Part shown: positions 7,472-14,226 of the stretch, piece by piece
How the letters are laid out: the number at the start of each line of letters is the position of its first letter
Numbering within the stretch: the first letter of the stretch is position 1
Assembly (NCBI GenBank): GCA_002431975.1
Contig: DJFA01000091.1
Location: 387-17,196 of the forward strand
DNA: 16,810 bases
Source: Ruminococcus sp. UBA5884
GTDB taxonomy: Bacteria > Bacillota > Clostridia > Oscillospirales > Ruminococcaceae
Direction of reading: 5' to 3'
Notes under the pieces: generated by a model
Databases searched by the model: none
Told to the model about the DNA's origin: nothing
Seen by the model: only the letters and a program-made list of their open reading frames with translations
Program-made: the position numbers and the translations under genes

Positions 7472-7500
7472 TTGCATTAATATGATTTTTATGTTATAAT
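7472..7500 (+). promoter_or_regulatory. Promoter of tadA-ung, apparently giving a leaderless transcript
   Basis: TTGCAT (7472-7477), 17 bp, TATAAT (7495-7500) with TGT before the -10 (extended -10). The expected start at about 7506-7508 falls only 2-4 nt before the ATG at 7510, and no Shine-Dalgarno sequence precedes that ATG. Confidence 0.75.
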
Positions 7501-7509
7501 CTTAATATT

Positions 7510-8661
7510 ATGAAAGATAATTTATATTATATGAACAAAGCTCTGGAACTTGCTGCTCGTGCTGCTGATATCGGTGAAGTCCCCGTGGGAGCTGTGGTAG
7601 TATGCAATGATACAGGTGAAATTATTGGCTGCGGCTTCAACAGACGTGAATGTGACTTCAATCCCCTCGCCCATGCTGAAATTGAAGCCATATATCAGGC
7701 TTCACAAAAACTCGGACGCTGGAGATTAAGCGGCTGCTCGCTTTATGTGACGCTCGAACCATGTGCCATGTGCTGCGGAGCTATAATAAATTCACGCATA
7801 GATTATGTATTCTTTGGTGCTTATGATAAAAAATCAGGCTCTGTTGTTTCAGTACAGCAGATGTTCTCCCTGCCTTATAATCATAAGCCGCAGTTTACCG
7901 GCGGTATCGCTGAAACTCAGTGTGCAGAAATACTCTCTGCTTTTTTCAGAAAAATAAGATTTATTTCCAGCTATTTAGGAGGCAGTAAAATGGTCAGTCT
8001 TGAAAATGAATGGGACAGTCTGCTTAAAGACGAATTTGAAAAGGATTATTATAAAAATCTCCGCAAATTCCTTATAACTGAATATAAAACACAGACTATA
8101 TACCCTAATATGTATAACATATTCAATGCTCTCAAATATACTTCATACAATGATGTAAAAGCCGTAATAATAGGTCAGGACCCTTATCACGGGCCTAATC
8201 AGGCTCATGGTCTTAGCTTTTCAGTCCAGAAGGGAGTTGCTGTTCCGCCGTCACTTGTCAATATATTCAAGGAAATAAAAGCAGATACCGGAATTGACAA
8301 CCTCGGAAAACATGGCGACCTTACCAAATGGGCAAAGGAAGGCGTTCTGCTGCTCAATTCAGTTCTTACAGTGCGTGCCGGTCAGGCTAACAGCCATAAG
8401 GGAAAAGGCTGGGAAAAATTTACCGATTCAGTAATATCTCTGCTCAATCAGCGTGAAAAACCTGTAGTTTTCATTCTCTGGGGAGCAAATGCCAGAAATA
8501 AAGCTGTATATATAACAAATCCAAAGCATCTTGTACTTACTTCAGTTCATCCAAGTCCGCTTTCAGCGTTCAACGGCTTTTTCGGAAATCATCATTTTTC
8601 AAAAACAAATGAATTTCTTAAAAACAACGGAATTGAGGAAATCGACTGGAGCATTGACTGA
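7510..8661 (+). CDS. tadA-ung: TadA-Ung joined frame: tRNA adenosine(34) deaminase followed by uracil-DNA glycosylase
   Basis: One uninterrupted 383-codon frame. Residues 1-160 are TadA, which deaminates A34 to inosine in tRNA-Arg(ACG): zinc and catalytic residues H55-A-E57 and P84-C85-A-M-C88, with EVPVGAVVV upstream. Residues 161-383 are family-1 Ung, which removes uracil from DNA: GQDPYHGP (222-229; D224 is D64 counted from M161) and HPSPLSA (347-353; H347 is H187), the same numbering as E. coli Ung. Both halves are full length, with no linker beyond about ten residues. AGGAGG (7977-7982) lies 7 nt before the in-frame ATG at 7990, so Ung can also be made separately. The natural state could therefore be two adjacent genes whose tadA stop has been lost, a genuine fusion made alongside free Ung, or a one-base sequence error: a TAG is present one frame over at 7976-7978, overlapping the AGGAGG. 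Confidence 0.93.
   Translation: MKDNLYYMNKALELAARAADIGEVPVGAVVVCNDTGEIIGCGFNRRECDFNPLAHAEIEAIYQASQKLGRWRLSGCSLYVTLEPCAMCCGAIINSRIDYVFFGAYDKKSGSVVSVQQMFSLPYNHKPQFTGGIAETQCAEILSAFFRKIRFISSYLGGSKMVSLENEWDSLLKDEFEKDYYKNLRKFLITEYKTQTIYPNMYNIFNALKYTSYNDVKAVIIGQDPYHGPNQAHGLSFSVQKGVAVPPSLVNIFKEIKADTGIDNLGKHGDLTKWAKEGVLLLNSVLTVRAGQANSHKGKGWEKFTDSVISLLNQREKPVVFILWGANARNKAVYITNPKHLVLTSVHPSPLSAFNGFFGNHHFSKTNEFLKNNGIEEIDWSID
7977..7992 (+). promoter_or_regulatory. Internal ribosome binding site and ATG for separate Ung
   Basis: AGGAGG, 7 nt spacer, ATG (7990-7992), in frame with the TadA-Ung reading frame and at the position where normal Ung proteins begin (223 residues to the stop). It is far stronger than the initiation context of tadA, which has no Shine-Dalgarno sequence, so free Ung is probably the main product. 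Confidence 0.8.
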
Positions 8662-8682
8662 ATTTCTTTTTTGCTGTATAAT
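8654..8682 (+). promoter_or_regulatory. Probable promoter of metG, inside the end of ung
   Basis: TTGACT (8654-8659), 17 bp, TATAAT (8677-8682). The -35 box covers the last codons and stop of ung. The start near 8689 would give metG a leader of about 310 nt that contains palindromic element copy 3. No terminator separates ung from metG, so read-through is also possible. Confidence 0.65.
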
Positions 8683-8736
8683 AAACAGATATGTAAATGT
8701 CATTTTATATAGGCAATCTGCCGCCTGCAATTTTAA

Positions 8737-8764
8737 TTAACGCAAATTCTATGGGTTGTTTGTA
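8737..8764. repeat. Flank motif adjoining palindromic element copy 3
   Basis: TTAACGCAAATTCTATGG followed by GTTGTTTGTA, directly abutting the element. It matches 10979-10996 at 17 of 18 positions. A partial AACGCAAATT also occurs at 8951 on the other side of this element. Confidence 0.6.
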
Positions 8765-8900
8765 TGTAGGGGCGACCATTGGTCGCCCGCCCGAATTATG
8801 GTTAAACCATAATTTTGATATTTGTTTTCTATATGAAAAATCATTGGTTAATTGATAAAATGATTGATAAACCAACGGGCGACCAATGGTCGCCCCTACA
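8765..8900 (-). repeat. REP/BIME-like palindromic element, copy 3 (136 bp, interior inverted)
   Basis: The same perfect 25 bp inverted ends as copy 2, but the inner palindrome (8794-8814) and the motif TTTTGATATTTGTTTTCTAT read as the reverse complement of copies 1 and 2. It lies in the predicted metG leader, where both hairpins would be transcribed. Confidence 0.92.
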
Positions 8901-9002
8901 GAATAAACGAAAAATTTCTTGTTTTCAAACATAAAATTTTTATGCTGAATAACGCAAATTTGTCAAAAAAAATAAGATTAAATAATATTTGGAGGAGAAT
9001 AT

Positions 9003-10943
9003 ATGGAAAAGAAAAAATTTTATATCACTACTGCCATAGCTTATACTTCCCGTAAACCGCATATCGGCAACAGCTATGAAATCGTCCTCACAGACGCTAT
9101 TGCAAGATATAAACGAATGCAGGGCTATGATGTCTTTTTCCTTACAGGTACTGACGAACATGGTCAGAAAATTGAGGAATATGCTGCAAATGCCGGCGTT
9201 TCACCAAAGGAATATGTTGATAAGGTTTCAGGCGAAATCAAAGATATATGCAATCTCCTCAATACTACCTACGACCATTTTATCCGTACTACTGACGAAA
9301 GTCATGAAAAAGTTGTTCAGAAAATATTCAGAAAACTCTATGAACAGGGCGATATCTATAAAAGCGAATATGAAGGTCTTTACTGTACTCCATGTGAAAG
9401 CTTCTGGACTCAGACTCAGCTCGTTGACGGAAAATGTCCTGACTGCGGCCGTGAAGTCAAAAAAACTAAGGAAGAAGCTTATTTCCTTAAACTCTCAAAA
9501 TATCAGGACAGACTCGAAAAATATATTGAGGAAAATCCTGATTTCATCTACCCTGAAAGCCGCAAAAATGAAATGCTCAACAATTTCATAAAGCCGGGTA
9601 TTCAGGACTTATGCGTTTCAAGAACTTCATTCAAATGGGGAATACCTGTTGATTTTGATGATAAGCATGTAATATATGTGTGGATAGATGCTCTTTCAAA
9701 CTATATAACTGCTCTCGGCTATGACCCTGATGGTTCTTCAGACCTCTATAAAAAATACTGGCCGGCTGATGTTCATATAATCGGCAAGGATATCCTCAGA
9801 TTCCATACAGTTTACTGGCCTATAATGCTGATGGCTCTCGGCGAACCTCTGCCGAAACAGGTATTCGGTCACCCATGGCTGCTTTTCGGAACAGACAAAA
9901 TGTCCAAATCAAGAGGAAATGTTATATATGCTGATGACCTTGTAAATCTGCTCGGAGTAGATGCAGTAAGATATTATCTGCTCTCTGAAATGCCATATGC
10001 TCAGGACGGCTCAATAACATATGAAACTATTATTGAAAGATATAATTCAGACCTTGCAAATACTCTCGGAAACCTTGTAAACAGAACTGTTTCAATGTCA
10101 AACAAGTACTTTGACGGCGTAATCATGAATCCTGATACTCCTGAAGATATCGACAGTGAATTTACTGCTTTTGCTTCAAAGACTGTTGATGAAGTCGAAA
10201 AGCTTATGAAAACTTTCAGAATAAGTGATGCTATCAATGCTGTCATGAATCTTGCAAGAAGAAGCAACAAGTATATTGATGAAACTGCTCCATGGGTACT
10301 CGGAAAAAATGAGGATACAAAACCACGTCTTGGAACAGTCCTCTATAATCTCCTTGAAAGCATTCGCTATATAGCAGTTCTTATCCAGCCATTCATGCCT
10401 GATACCTCAAAGGCTATACTCCAGCAGATAAATACCGATATAAGCGATTATCAGTCACTTGAAAACTTCGGTCAGCTCAGAGTCGGCGGAAAAACTGCAA
10501 AGGCTGAAGCTCTCTTTGCAAGAATTGACGCTGAAAAAATGCTCGCTGATATTGAAGCAAAGGTAAATGCTGAACAGGCTGAAGAAAAAGCTGAAACTCA
10601 GAAAATTGAACTTGCTCCTGAAATAACAATAGATGATTTCTTTAAGACTGAACTCAGAGTAGCCAGAGTTACTGCCTGCGAAAAAGTTAAAAAATCAAGC
10701 AAGCTTTTATGCCTCCAGCTTGATGACGGAATGGGCGGCAGACAGGTAGTTTCCGGTATTGCCAAATGGTATAAGCCGGAAGACCTTATCGGCAGAAAAG
10801 TTATGATTGTCGCAAATCTTAAACCTGTCAAGCTCTGCGGAGTTGAAAGCAATGGCATGATATGCTGTGCTGATATGCCGGACGGCAGTGCAAAGGTAAT
10901 GTTTGCTGATGACAGTATTCCGGAAGGTTCAAAGGTAAGATAA
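9003..10943 (+). CDS. metG: Methionyl-tRNA synthetase with C-terminal tRNA-binding domain
   Basis: Charges tRNA-Met with methionine in the cytoplasm. The 646-residue length fits the MetG class with an appended dimerisation/tRNA-binding domain. Seen: class I signature PHIGN (19-23), FFLTGTDEHGQK, a zinc knuckle C128-x2-C131 and C145-x2-C148, anticodon-side motifs VWIDALSNY, and KMSKS at 299-303. The alpha-helical anticodon domain follows to about 520. A charged linker rich in E, K and A (about 520-540) leads to an EMAP/Trbp111-like OB domain (about 541-646) with ELRVARV and KPVKLCGVESNGMI. ATG at 9003 has GGAGGAG (8991-8997) at 5 nt. No T-box hallmark (no GGGTGGTACCGCGG-like motif) is in the leader. 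A strong terminator follows. Confidence 0.98.
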   Translation: MEKKKFYITTAIAYTSRKPHIGNSYEIVLTDAIARYKRMQGYDVFFLTGTDEHGQKIEEYAANAGVSPKEYVDKVSGEIKDICNLLNTTYDHFIRTTDESHEKVVQKIFRKLYEQGDIYKSEYEGLYCTPCESFWTQTQLVDGKCPDCGREVKKTKEEAYFLKLSKYQDRLEKYIEENPDFIYPESRKNEMLNNFIKPGIQDLCVSRTSFKWGIPVDFDDKHVIYVWIDALSNYITALGYDPDGSSDLYKKYWPADVHIIGKDILRFHTVYWPIMLMALGEPLPKQVFGHPWLLFGTDKMSKSRGNVIYADDLVNLLGVDAVRYYLLSEMPYAQDGSITYETIIERYNSDLANTLGNLVNRTVSMSNKYFDGVIMNPDTPEDIDSEFTAFASKTVDEVEKLMKTFRISDAINAVMNLARRSNKYIDETAPWVLGKNEDTKPRLGTVLYNLLESIRYIAVLIQPFMPDTSKAILQQINTDISDYQSLENFGQLRVGGKTAKAEALFARIDAEKMLADIEAKVNAEQAEEKAETQKIELAPEITIDDFFKTELRVARVTACEKVKKSSKLLCLQLDDGMGGRQVVSGIAKWYKPEDLIGRKVMIVANLKPVKLCGVESNGMICCADMPDGSAKVMFADDSIPEGSKVR

Positions 10944-10944
10944 C

Positions 10945-10973
10945 AAAAAAGGCGGATTTTTATCCGCTTTTTT
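10945..10973 (+). terminator. Rho-independent terminator of metG, bidirectional
   Basis: AAAAAA, GCGGAT, loop TTTT, ATCCGC, TTTTTT. Because the A tract before the stem becomes a U tract on the other strand, it can also stop minus-strand transcription from the convergent ttcA-like gene. Confidence 0.93.
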
Positions 10974-10978
10974 ATAAT

Positions 10979-11005
10979 TTAACGCAAATTCGATGGATTG
11001 TTTTT
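10979..11005. repeat. Flank motif adjoining palindromic element copy 4
   Basis: TTAACGCAAATTCGATGG followed by ATTGTTTTT, directly abutting the element, as at copy 3. Confidence 0.6.
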
Positions 11006-11078
11006 TGTAGGGGCGACCATTGGTCGCCCGTTGCAGTTTACTGAAATCTTGGGCGGGCGAACACAGTTCGCCCCTACA
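11006..11078 (+). repeat. REP/BIME-like palindromic element, copy 4 (73 bp, interior deleted)
   Basis: Both hairpin ends are intact: the left as in all copies, the right the GAAC/GTTC variant also found in copy 1. Only the first part of the spacer (CGTTGCAGTTTACTGAAAT) remains; the inner palindrome and about 65 bp are gone. It lies between the convergent metG and ttcA-like genes. Confidence 0.9.
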
Positions 11079-11095
11079 GAAAGCATTAATATATC

Positions 11096-11848
11096 TTATA
11101 ATTTGCATTTTGACTGATAATCCTTATATGCTTTGCCAGCCCAGCCGTCTACATTGGCTCTTCTCATTGCTCCGAAAATACGGTCTGCAAAACCTTTGTT
11201 CTGATGTTCCATTTCTCTTATAAAATTCTTGGTTTTTTCTCTTGATGTATGACCATCTGCCGGACATTTTGATTTTACAACACAGATATTATTCTTTGCT
11301 GCTGCTTTTTTGATTTCATTTTCAGGAGCAAATACAAGCGGTCTTATAAGATATATATCTTTTCTTGTAAGGTGGCTTATCGGTGAAAAACAGCCTATTC
11401 TTCCCTCTGTAAAAAGATTCATGATAAATGTTTCAATTGCATCATTATAATGATGACCGAGAGCTATTTTATTGCAGCCGGCAGCAATTGCCGCATCATG
11501 CAAAGCACCTCTCCTCATTCTTGCACAAAGGCTGCACGGATGAGCTTCTTTTTTTATATCAAAGACTACTTCACCGATATTTGTAGGGATAAGCCTGTAT
11601 TCAACGCCGAGATTCCTGCACATTTCGGCTACTGATGAATAATCGCCGTCAACGCCGTTGAAACGTGGGTCAAGAGTTATTCCTACAACCTCATAGTCAA
11701 TGCCTATGAATCTGCGGAGCAGTACAAGACCCTGAAGCAGTACAAGGCTGTCCTTTCCGCCTGAAATTCCGACAGCTATTCTGTCGCCGTCCTGAATAAG
11801 GTCATATTCATATATAGCCTTTCTCATATATCCGAGTATTTTCTGCAT
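11096..11848 (-). CDS. ttcA: TtcA-family tRNA 2-thiocytidine biosynthesis protein
   Basis: PP-loop ATPase expected to adenylate and thiolate C32 in certain tRNAs using an Fe-S cluster. Numbering from the longer GTG start at 11863, the PP-loop is S34-G-G-K-D-S39 after RIAVGI, the cluster cysteines are C110-x2-C113 (HPCSLCARMRRG) and C200 (KSKCPADGH), and the conserved ALGHHYNDAIET lies at 134-145. These match the TtcA pattern (CxxC plus a distant Cys) rather than TilS. I choose ATG at 11848 (250 residues) because GTGAGG lies about 9 nt upstream of it; the in-frame GTG at 11863 has no Shine-Dalgarno sequence. It converges on metG and has its own promoter. Substrate base identity is inferred from the family, and Clostridial TtcA-like proteins are less studied than the enterobacterial one. 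Confidence 0.88.
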   Translation of the reverse strand: MQKILGYMRKAIYEYDLIQDGDRIAVGISGGKDSLVLLQGLVLLRRFIGIDYEVVGITLDPRFNGVDGDYSSVAEMCRNLGVEYRLIPTNIGEVVFDIKKEAHPCSLCARMRRGALHDAAIAAGCNKIALGHHYNDAIETFIMNLFTEGRIGCFSPISHLTRKDIYLIRPLVFAPENEIKKAAAKNNICVVKSKCPADGHTSREKTKNFIREMEHQNKGFADRIFGAMRRANVDGWAGKAYKDYQSKCKL

Positions 11849-11897
11849 AGTTTTATACCTCACATTTTTTTATTTATTGCTGCTCTTATTTATATAT

Positions 11898-11926
11898 ATT
11901 ATACATCATTTCTGTAGGAATTGCAA
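11898..11926 (-). promoter_or_regulatory. Promoter of the ttcA-like gene
   Basis: Minus strand: TTGCAA (11926-11921), 17 bp, TATAAT (11903-11898). The predicted start is near 11891, with a leader of about 43 nt. It lies immediately beyond the terminator at 11931-11968. Confidence 0.7.
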
Positions 11927-11930
11927 CAAA

Positions 11931-11968
11931 GGAAAAACCGTTCACTGGGCAAAATGAACGGTCTTTCC
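11931..11968 (-). terminator. Rho-independent terminator on the minus strand
   Basis: Minus-strand stem ACCGTTCA / TGAACGGT (11962-11955 with 11944-11937), 10 nt loop, then TTTTT. The flanking GGAAA / TTTCC can extend the stem. It ends both the short orphan transcript and read-through from the DUF5696 gene. Confidence 0.85.
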
Positions 11969-11996
11969 TGCACGATTTTATTAATTAATTTTATGG

Positions 11997-12015
11997 AATG
12001 AGTTACTTACTCACT
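11997..12015. promoter_or_regulatory. Operator-like palindrome at the start of the orphan transcript
   Basis: AATGAGTTACTTACTCACT: arms TGAGT (11999-12003) and ACTCA (12009-12013) around TACTT, with additional matching pairs outside and inside. It lies directly downstream of the -10 box. Its form resembles operators bound by TetR-family repressors, though none is encoded in the window. Confidence 0.5.
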
Positions 12016-12021
12016 GTTTAA

Positions 12022-12050
12022 AGTATAACATTTGCATAAAAAAAAGTCAA
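12022..12050 (-). promoter_or_regulatory. Strong orphan promoter
   Basis: Minus strand: TTGACT (12050-12045), 17 bp, TATACT (12027-12022), with TGT before the -10 (extended -10). It is the best-scoring promoter by eye on this strand and has no gene directly after it. Confidence 0.75.
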
Positions 12051-12069
12051 GTTATTTTTATCTGATTTT

Positions 12070-14214
12070 TTAATGCTTTATGTTTGAGTCTGTCATTTTA
12101 TAATTTTTGCCGTCATATATGATTTTAACATTATTGCTGTATGATATTTCAAAACCTTTCTCAAGCGGCTTATATGCGGTAATCGTACAGTCCTTTACAG
12201 CTTTTATGATATCCTTTGCAAGCTGATAATCCTGATTTATATTGCTGTAATTGCTGTAGAAATAAATATCAGCTTCAGTATTTTTAAGCTCACTTACATC
12301 TGAATATACAAGGTCATAATTAAGAGCAGAACCATATGCAGCAGCTTTTATCAGCATATCACAGGTATTCGCAGAGGAATTGACAGGTTCACATGAATAT
12401 GGCACAATACCATGCAGAACCATCTGATAAAAGGGTATATCATAATCAAATATATCATATCTGCTTGAATTTACCGGAATATCCGTTATACAGTCAATAT
12501 ACGGCAGAGCATAGGCATTCGGGTTTTCTGCAAGTATATTCATATCAAGCTTTTCAAGACAGTTTATTATTATATTTTTCATATCCTCTCTTGAAGTATA
12601 GTTTTTTCCGTAATCGCCATAGAGTACAGAGAGGGATTTTCCGAGAGATATATTTTCAGACGGATAATTTTCTGAAATTTCATCATATATTCTGCTTAAT
12701 GCAGATGGAGAAAGCAATGAATATTTTTTTCTGAATTTATCCTTTACGCCGTATGCATAGTCATAGGCTGATATTTCAGAATAAGAACCTGAAACTCTTA
12801 TTGCTGAATCAGATAAACGGCTGTATCCGTTTCCTGATGAAAATGATATATTTTCAGAAACGGGATACAATTTGTTTTCTGTATATTCACAAAGTTTCTG
12901 AAAATCAGTTTTCCCGCTAAGAGTTTCAGACGGTGAACCTGAAAAATCCGTTTTATGTTCTATACCGTCATCTGTCCAGTTTCTGAATGATACAGCTTTA
13001 TTTTCAGCATCTATATCTGAAATAAGCTTCTGAGCCTGTGAAAATGATGTAAAACATTGTTTCTGATAAACAGGAATCCCGAGAACAGATTGTTTTTTCA
13101 AAGCTCCTCCGTATAAATCAATATATATGTCAGGGCTTTTTAAACAGTCCTTTGCTGATACATTAAGTTCTGACAAAAGATATTCCCTGTATTTTTCAGC
13201 GATATTGCAGTATGAGATATCATTATCATCAAGTATATAGTATCTTAAAGAGATATCATTGTTATTTTTTTTATTATTGCAGACAGTTATAGGATTTTCC
13301 TCACTGCCTATATAGTAGCTGTCCTTTTCATGAACTGTAAAAGTAAAATATGCTTTATTGTATGAAGTTGATGACTGAATGCTTACAGCTGAATTAAGCG
13401 TTGCATTTGCGTCACCTTTTCTTATAACTGCAAGAACTGCATTATCATTTTTCACTATACTGTATAATGGCAGGCTGATTTTTTCGGAATCAGCAGCTTT
13501 TTTTTCAGATGAAGCAGTCATATCATCACCATATACCATTGATGAATATTGTTTTGCATTGATTTTTCCGTTATTGAAATTTATAACAGCTCCTGAACCG
13601 TCAGGAATTATAAAATATCCGTTTTCTGACGAATCAGCAGCACCAAATGCATTCATTATGCTTATTCCGCATACAAGACAGTTTTTATTCTCTGAAATAT
13701 TTTCAGAAAGAATATCAGCCTGAATAAAATCCTCACCGAGAGAATATTCAGCCTTTACATTTATTCCGTATTTTCTGAAATCATACTCCGCAGTCAGTGA
13801 ATTTCCGTCTGATGAATATGATATATCAGCATCTTTTGCTGATTTGAGAGATGAAACAGAACTGCTGTTTTCTGAATAGTATGAGATTACAAGAGATGAT
13901 TTCAGTTCGGATTTAAGTGCATCTGTAGCATTTTCATCACAGCCTGCATTTACAGGAGATGACCACCATATATAATTATTTTTCTTATTGACAAGAGCAA
14001 ATAAATCCTCATCTTTTTTAAGATAAAGTTTTAAATTTTCATTTTCAAGAACACATTCCATATTTTCAAGAACATCATTTTCAGAACGCATTTCAGATGA
14101 TATATCAGTACTTTCAGCAGTTTCTTCTGCGGGAATATCCGTTTCATAGCCGTATACTGATATTATCATAAGCAATGATATTACAATCAGGGATAGTATT
14201 ATATATCTTTTCAT
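12070..14214 (-). CDS. Exported DUF5696-like protein, unknown function
   Basis: 714 residues. Residues 1-22 form a signal peptide (KR, then a hydrophobic run ending VYG) with no lipobox cysteine. A short acidic Ser/Glu-rich stretch follows (about 24-48), then a beta-rich domain (about 55-330) with YIWWSSP and ENGYFIIPDGSGAVINFNNGK, then a mixed alpha/beta half (about 335-640) with YIDLYGG, SFRNWTDDG, the tract DIPFYQMVLHGIVPYS (590-605) and AAYGSALNYDL, and a small C-terminal beta domain. From memory, the N-terminal layout and the PFYQMVLHG tract are those of DUF5696 proteins, which often sit beside YIP1 proteins and sugar ABC transporters. The overall shape suggests a carbohydrate-active or carbohydrate-binding surface protein, but I cannot name catalytic residues. 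ATG at 14214 begins 12 nt after the upstream stop, behind a G-rich site (GGGG) at 7 nt. High Ser/Asn/Tyr content fits an exported protein. Confidence 0.75.
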   Translation of the reverse strand: MKRYIILSLIVISLLMIISVYGYETDIPAEETAESTDISSEMRSENDVLENMECVLENENLKLYLKKDEDLFALVNKKNNYIWWSSPVNAGCDENATDALKSELKSSLVISYYSENSSSVSSLKSAKDADISYSSDGNSLTAEYDFRKYGINVKAEYSLGEDFIQADILSENISENKNCLVCGISIMNAFGAADSSENGYFIIPDGSGAVINFNNGKINAKQYSSMVYGDDMTASSEKKAADSEKISLPLYSIVKNDNAVLAVIRKGDANATLNSAVSIQSSTSYNKAYFTFTVHEKDSYYIGSEENPITVCNNKKNNNDISLRYYILDDNDISYCNIAEKYREYLLSELNVSAKDCLKSPDIYIDLYGGALKKQSVLGIPVYQKQCFTSFSQAQKLISDIDAENKAVSFRNWTDDGIEHKTDFSGSPSETLSGKTDFQKLCEYTENKLYPVSENISFSSGNGYSRLSDSAIRVSGSYSEISAYDYAYGVKDKFRKKYSLLSPSALSRIYDEISENYPSENISLGKSLSVLYGDYGKNYTSREDMKNIIINCLEKLDMNILAENPNAYALPYIDCITDIPVNSSRYDIFDYDIPFYQMVLHGIVPYSCEPVNSSANTCDMLIKAAAYGSALNYDLVYSDVSELKNTEADIYFYSNYSNINQDYQLAKDIIKAVKDCTITAYKPLEKGFEISYSNNVKIIYDGKNYKMTDSNIKH

Positions 14215-14226
14215 AAAAAAACCCCG

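Larger units (their letters stand above)
11931..12016 (-). ncRNA. Candidate short transcript (about 80 nt) of unknown function
   Basis: A strong minus-strand promoter (12050-12022) predicts a start near 12015 and the terminator at 11968-11931 ends it about 80 nt later. No ORF with a ribosome binding site is present: the only early start, GTG, is followed two codons later by TAA. It could be a small RNA, or the remains of a regulator gene whose coding part has been deleted. Expression is unproven. Confidence 0.4.

Noticed and set aside
7174..7509. A hidden small gene in the spoVS-tadA gap
   Set aside because: The gap is accounted for by a terminator, palindromic copy 2 and the tadA promoter; no frame has a ribosome binding site.
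8960..8988. Alternative metG promoter TTGTCA-17-TAATAT
   Set aside because: The -10 is weak, and transcription would begin within or after the GGAGGAG ribosome binding site, giving a message lacking it.
8662..9002. T-box leader for metG
   Set aside because: No T-box sequence resembling GGGTGGTACCGCG and no specifier-type stem; the structured part is the palindromic element.
9076..9591. 171-codon frame overlapping metG
   Set aside because: Same-strand shadow of metG in another frame; no recognisable motifs and no ribosome binding site.
3935..11078. The repeated palindromes considered as a CRISPR array
   Set aside because: The copies are 1.5-3.4 kb apart, lie in separate intergenic gaps and have facing hairpin ends, with no regular spacers and no cas genes.
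11849..11863. GTG start for the ttcA-like gene at 11863
   Set aside because: No Shine-Dalgarno sequence precedes it, whereas ATG at 11848 has GTGAGG at a good distance; the GTG itself is part of that site.
11864..12016. Small protein in the orphan transcript
   Set aside because: The early GTG frame stops after three codons; a later GTG frame runs through the terminator and has no ribosome binding site.
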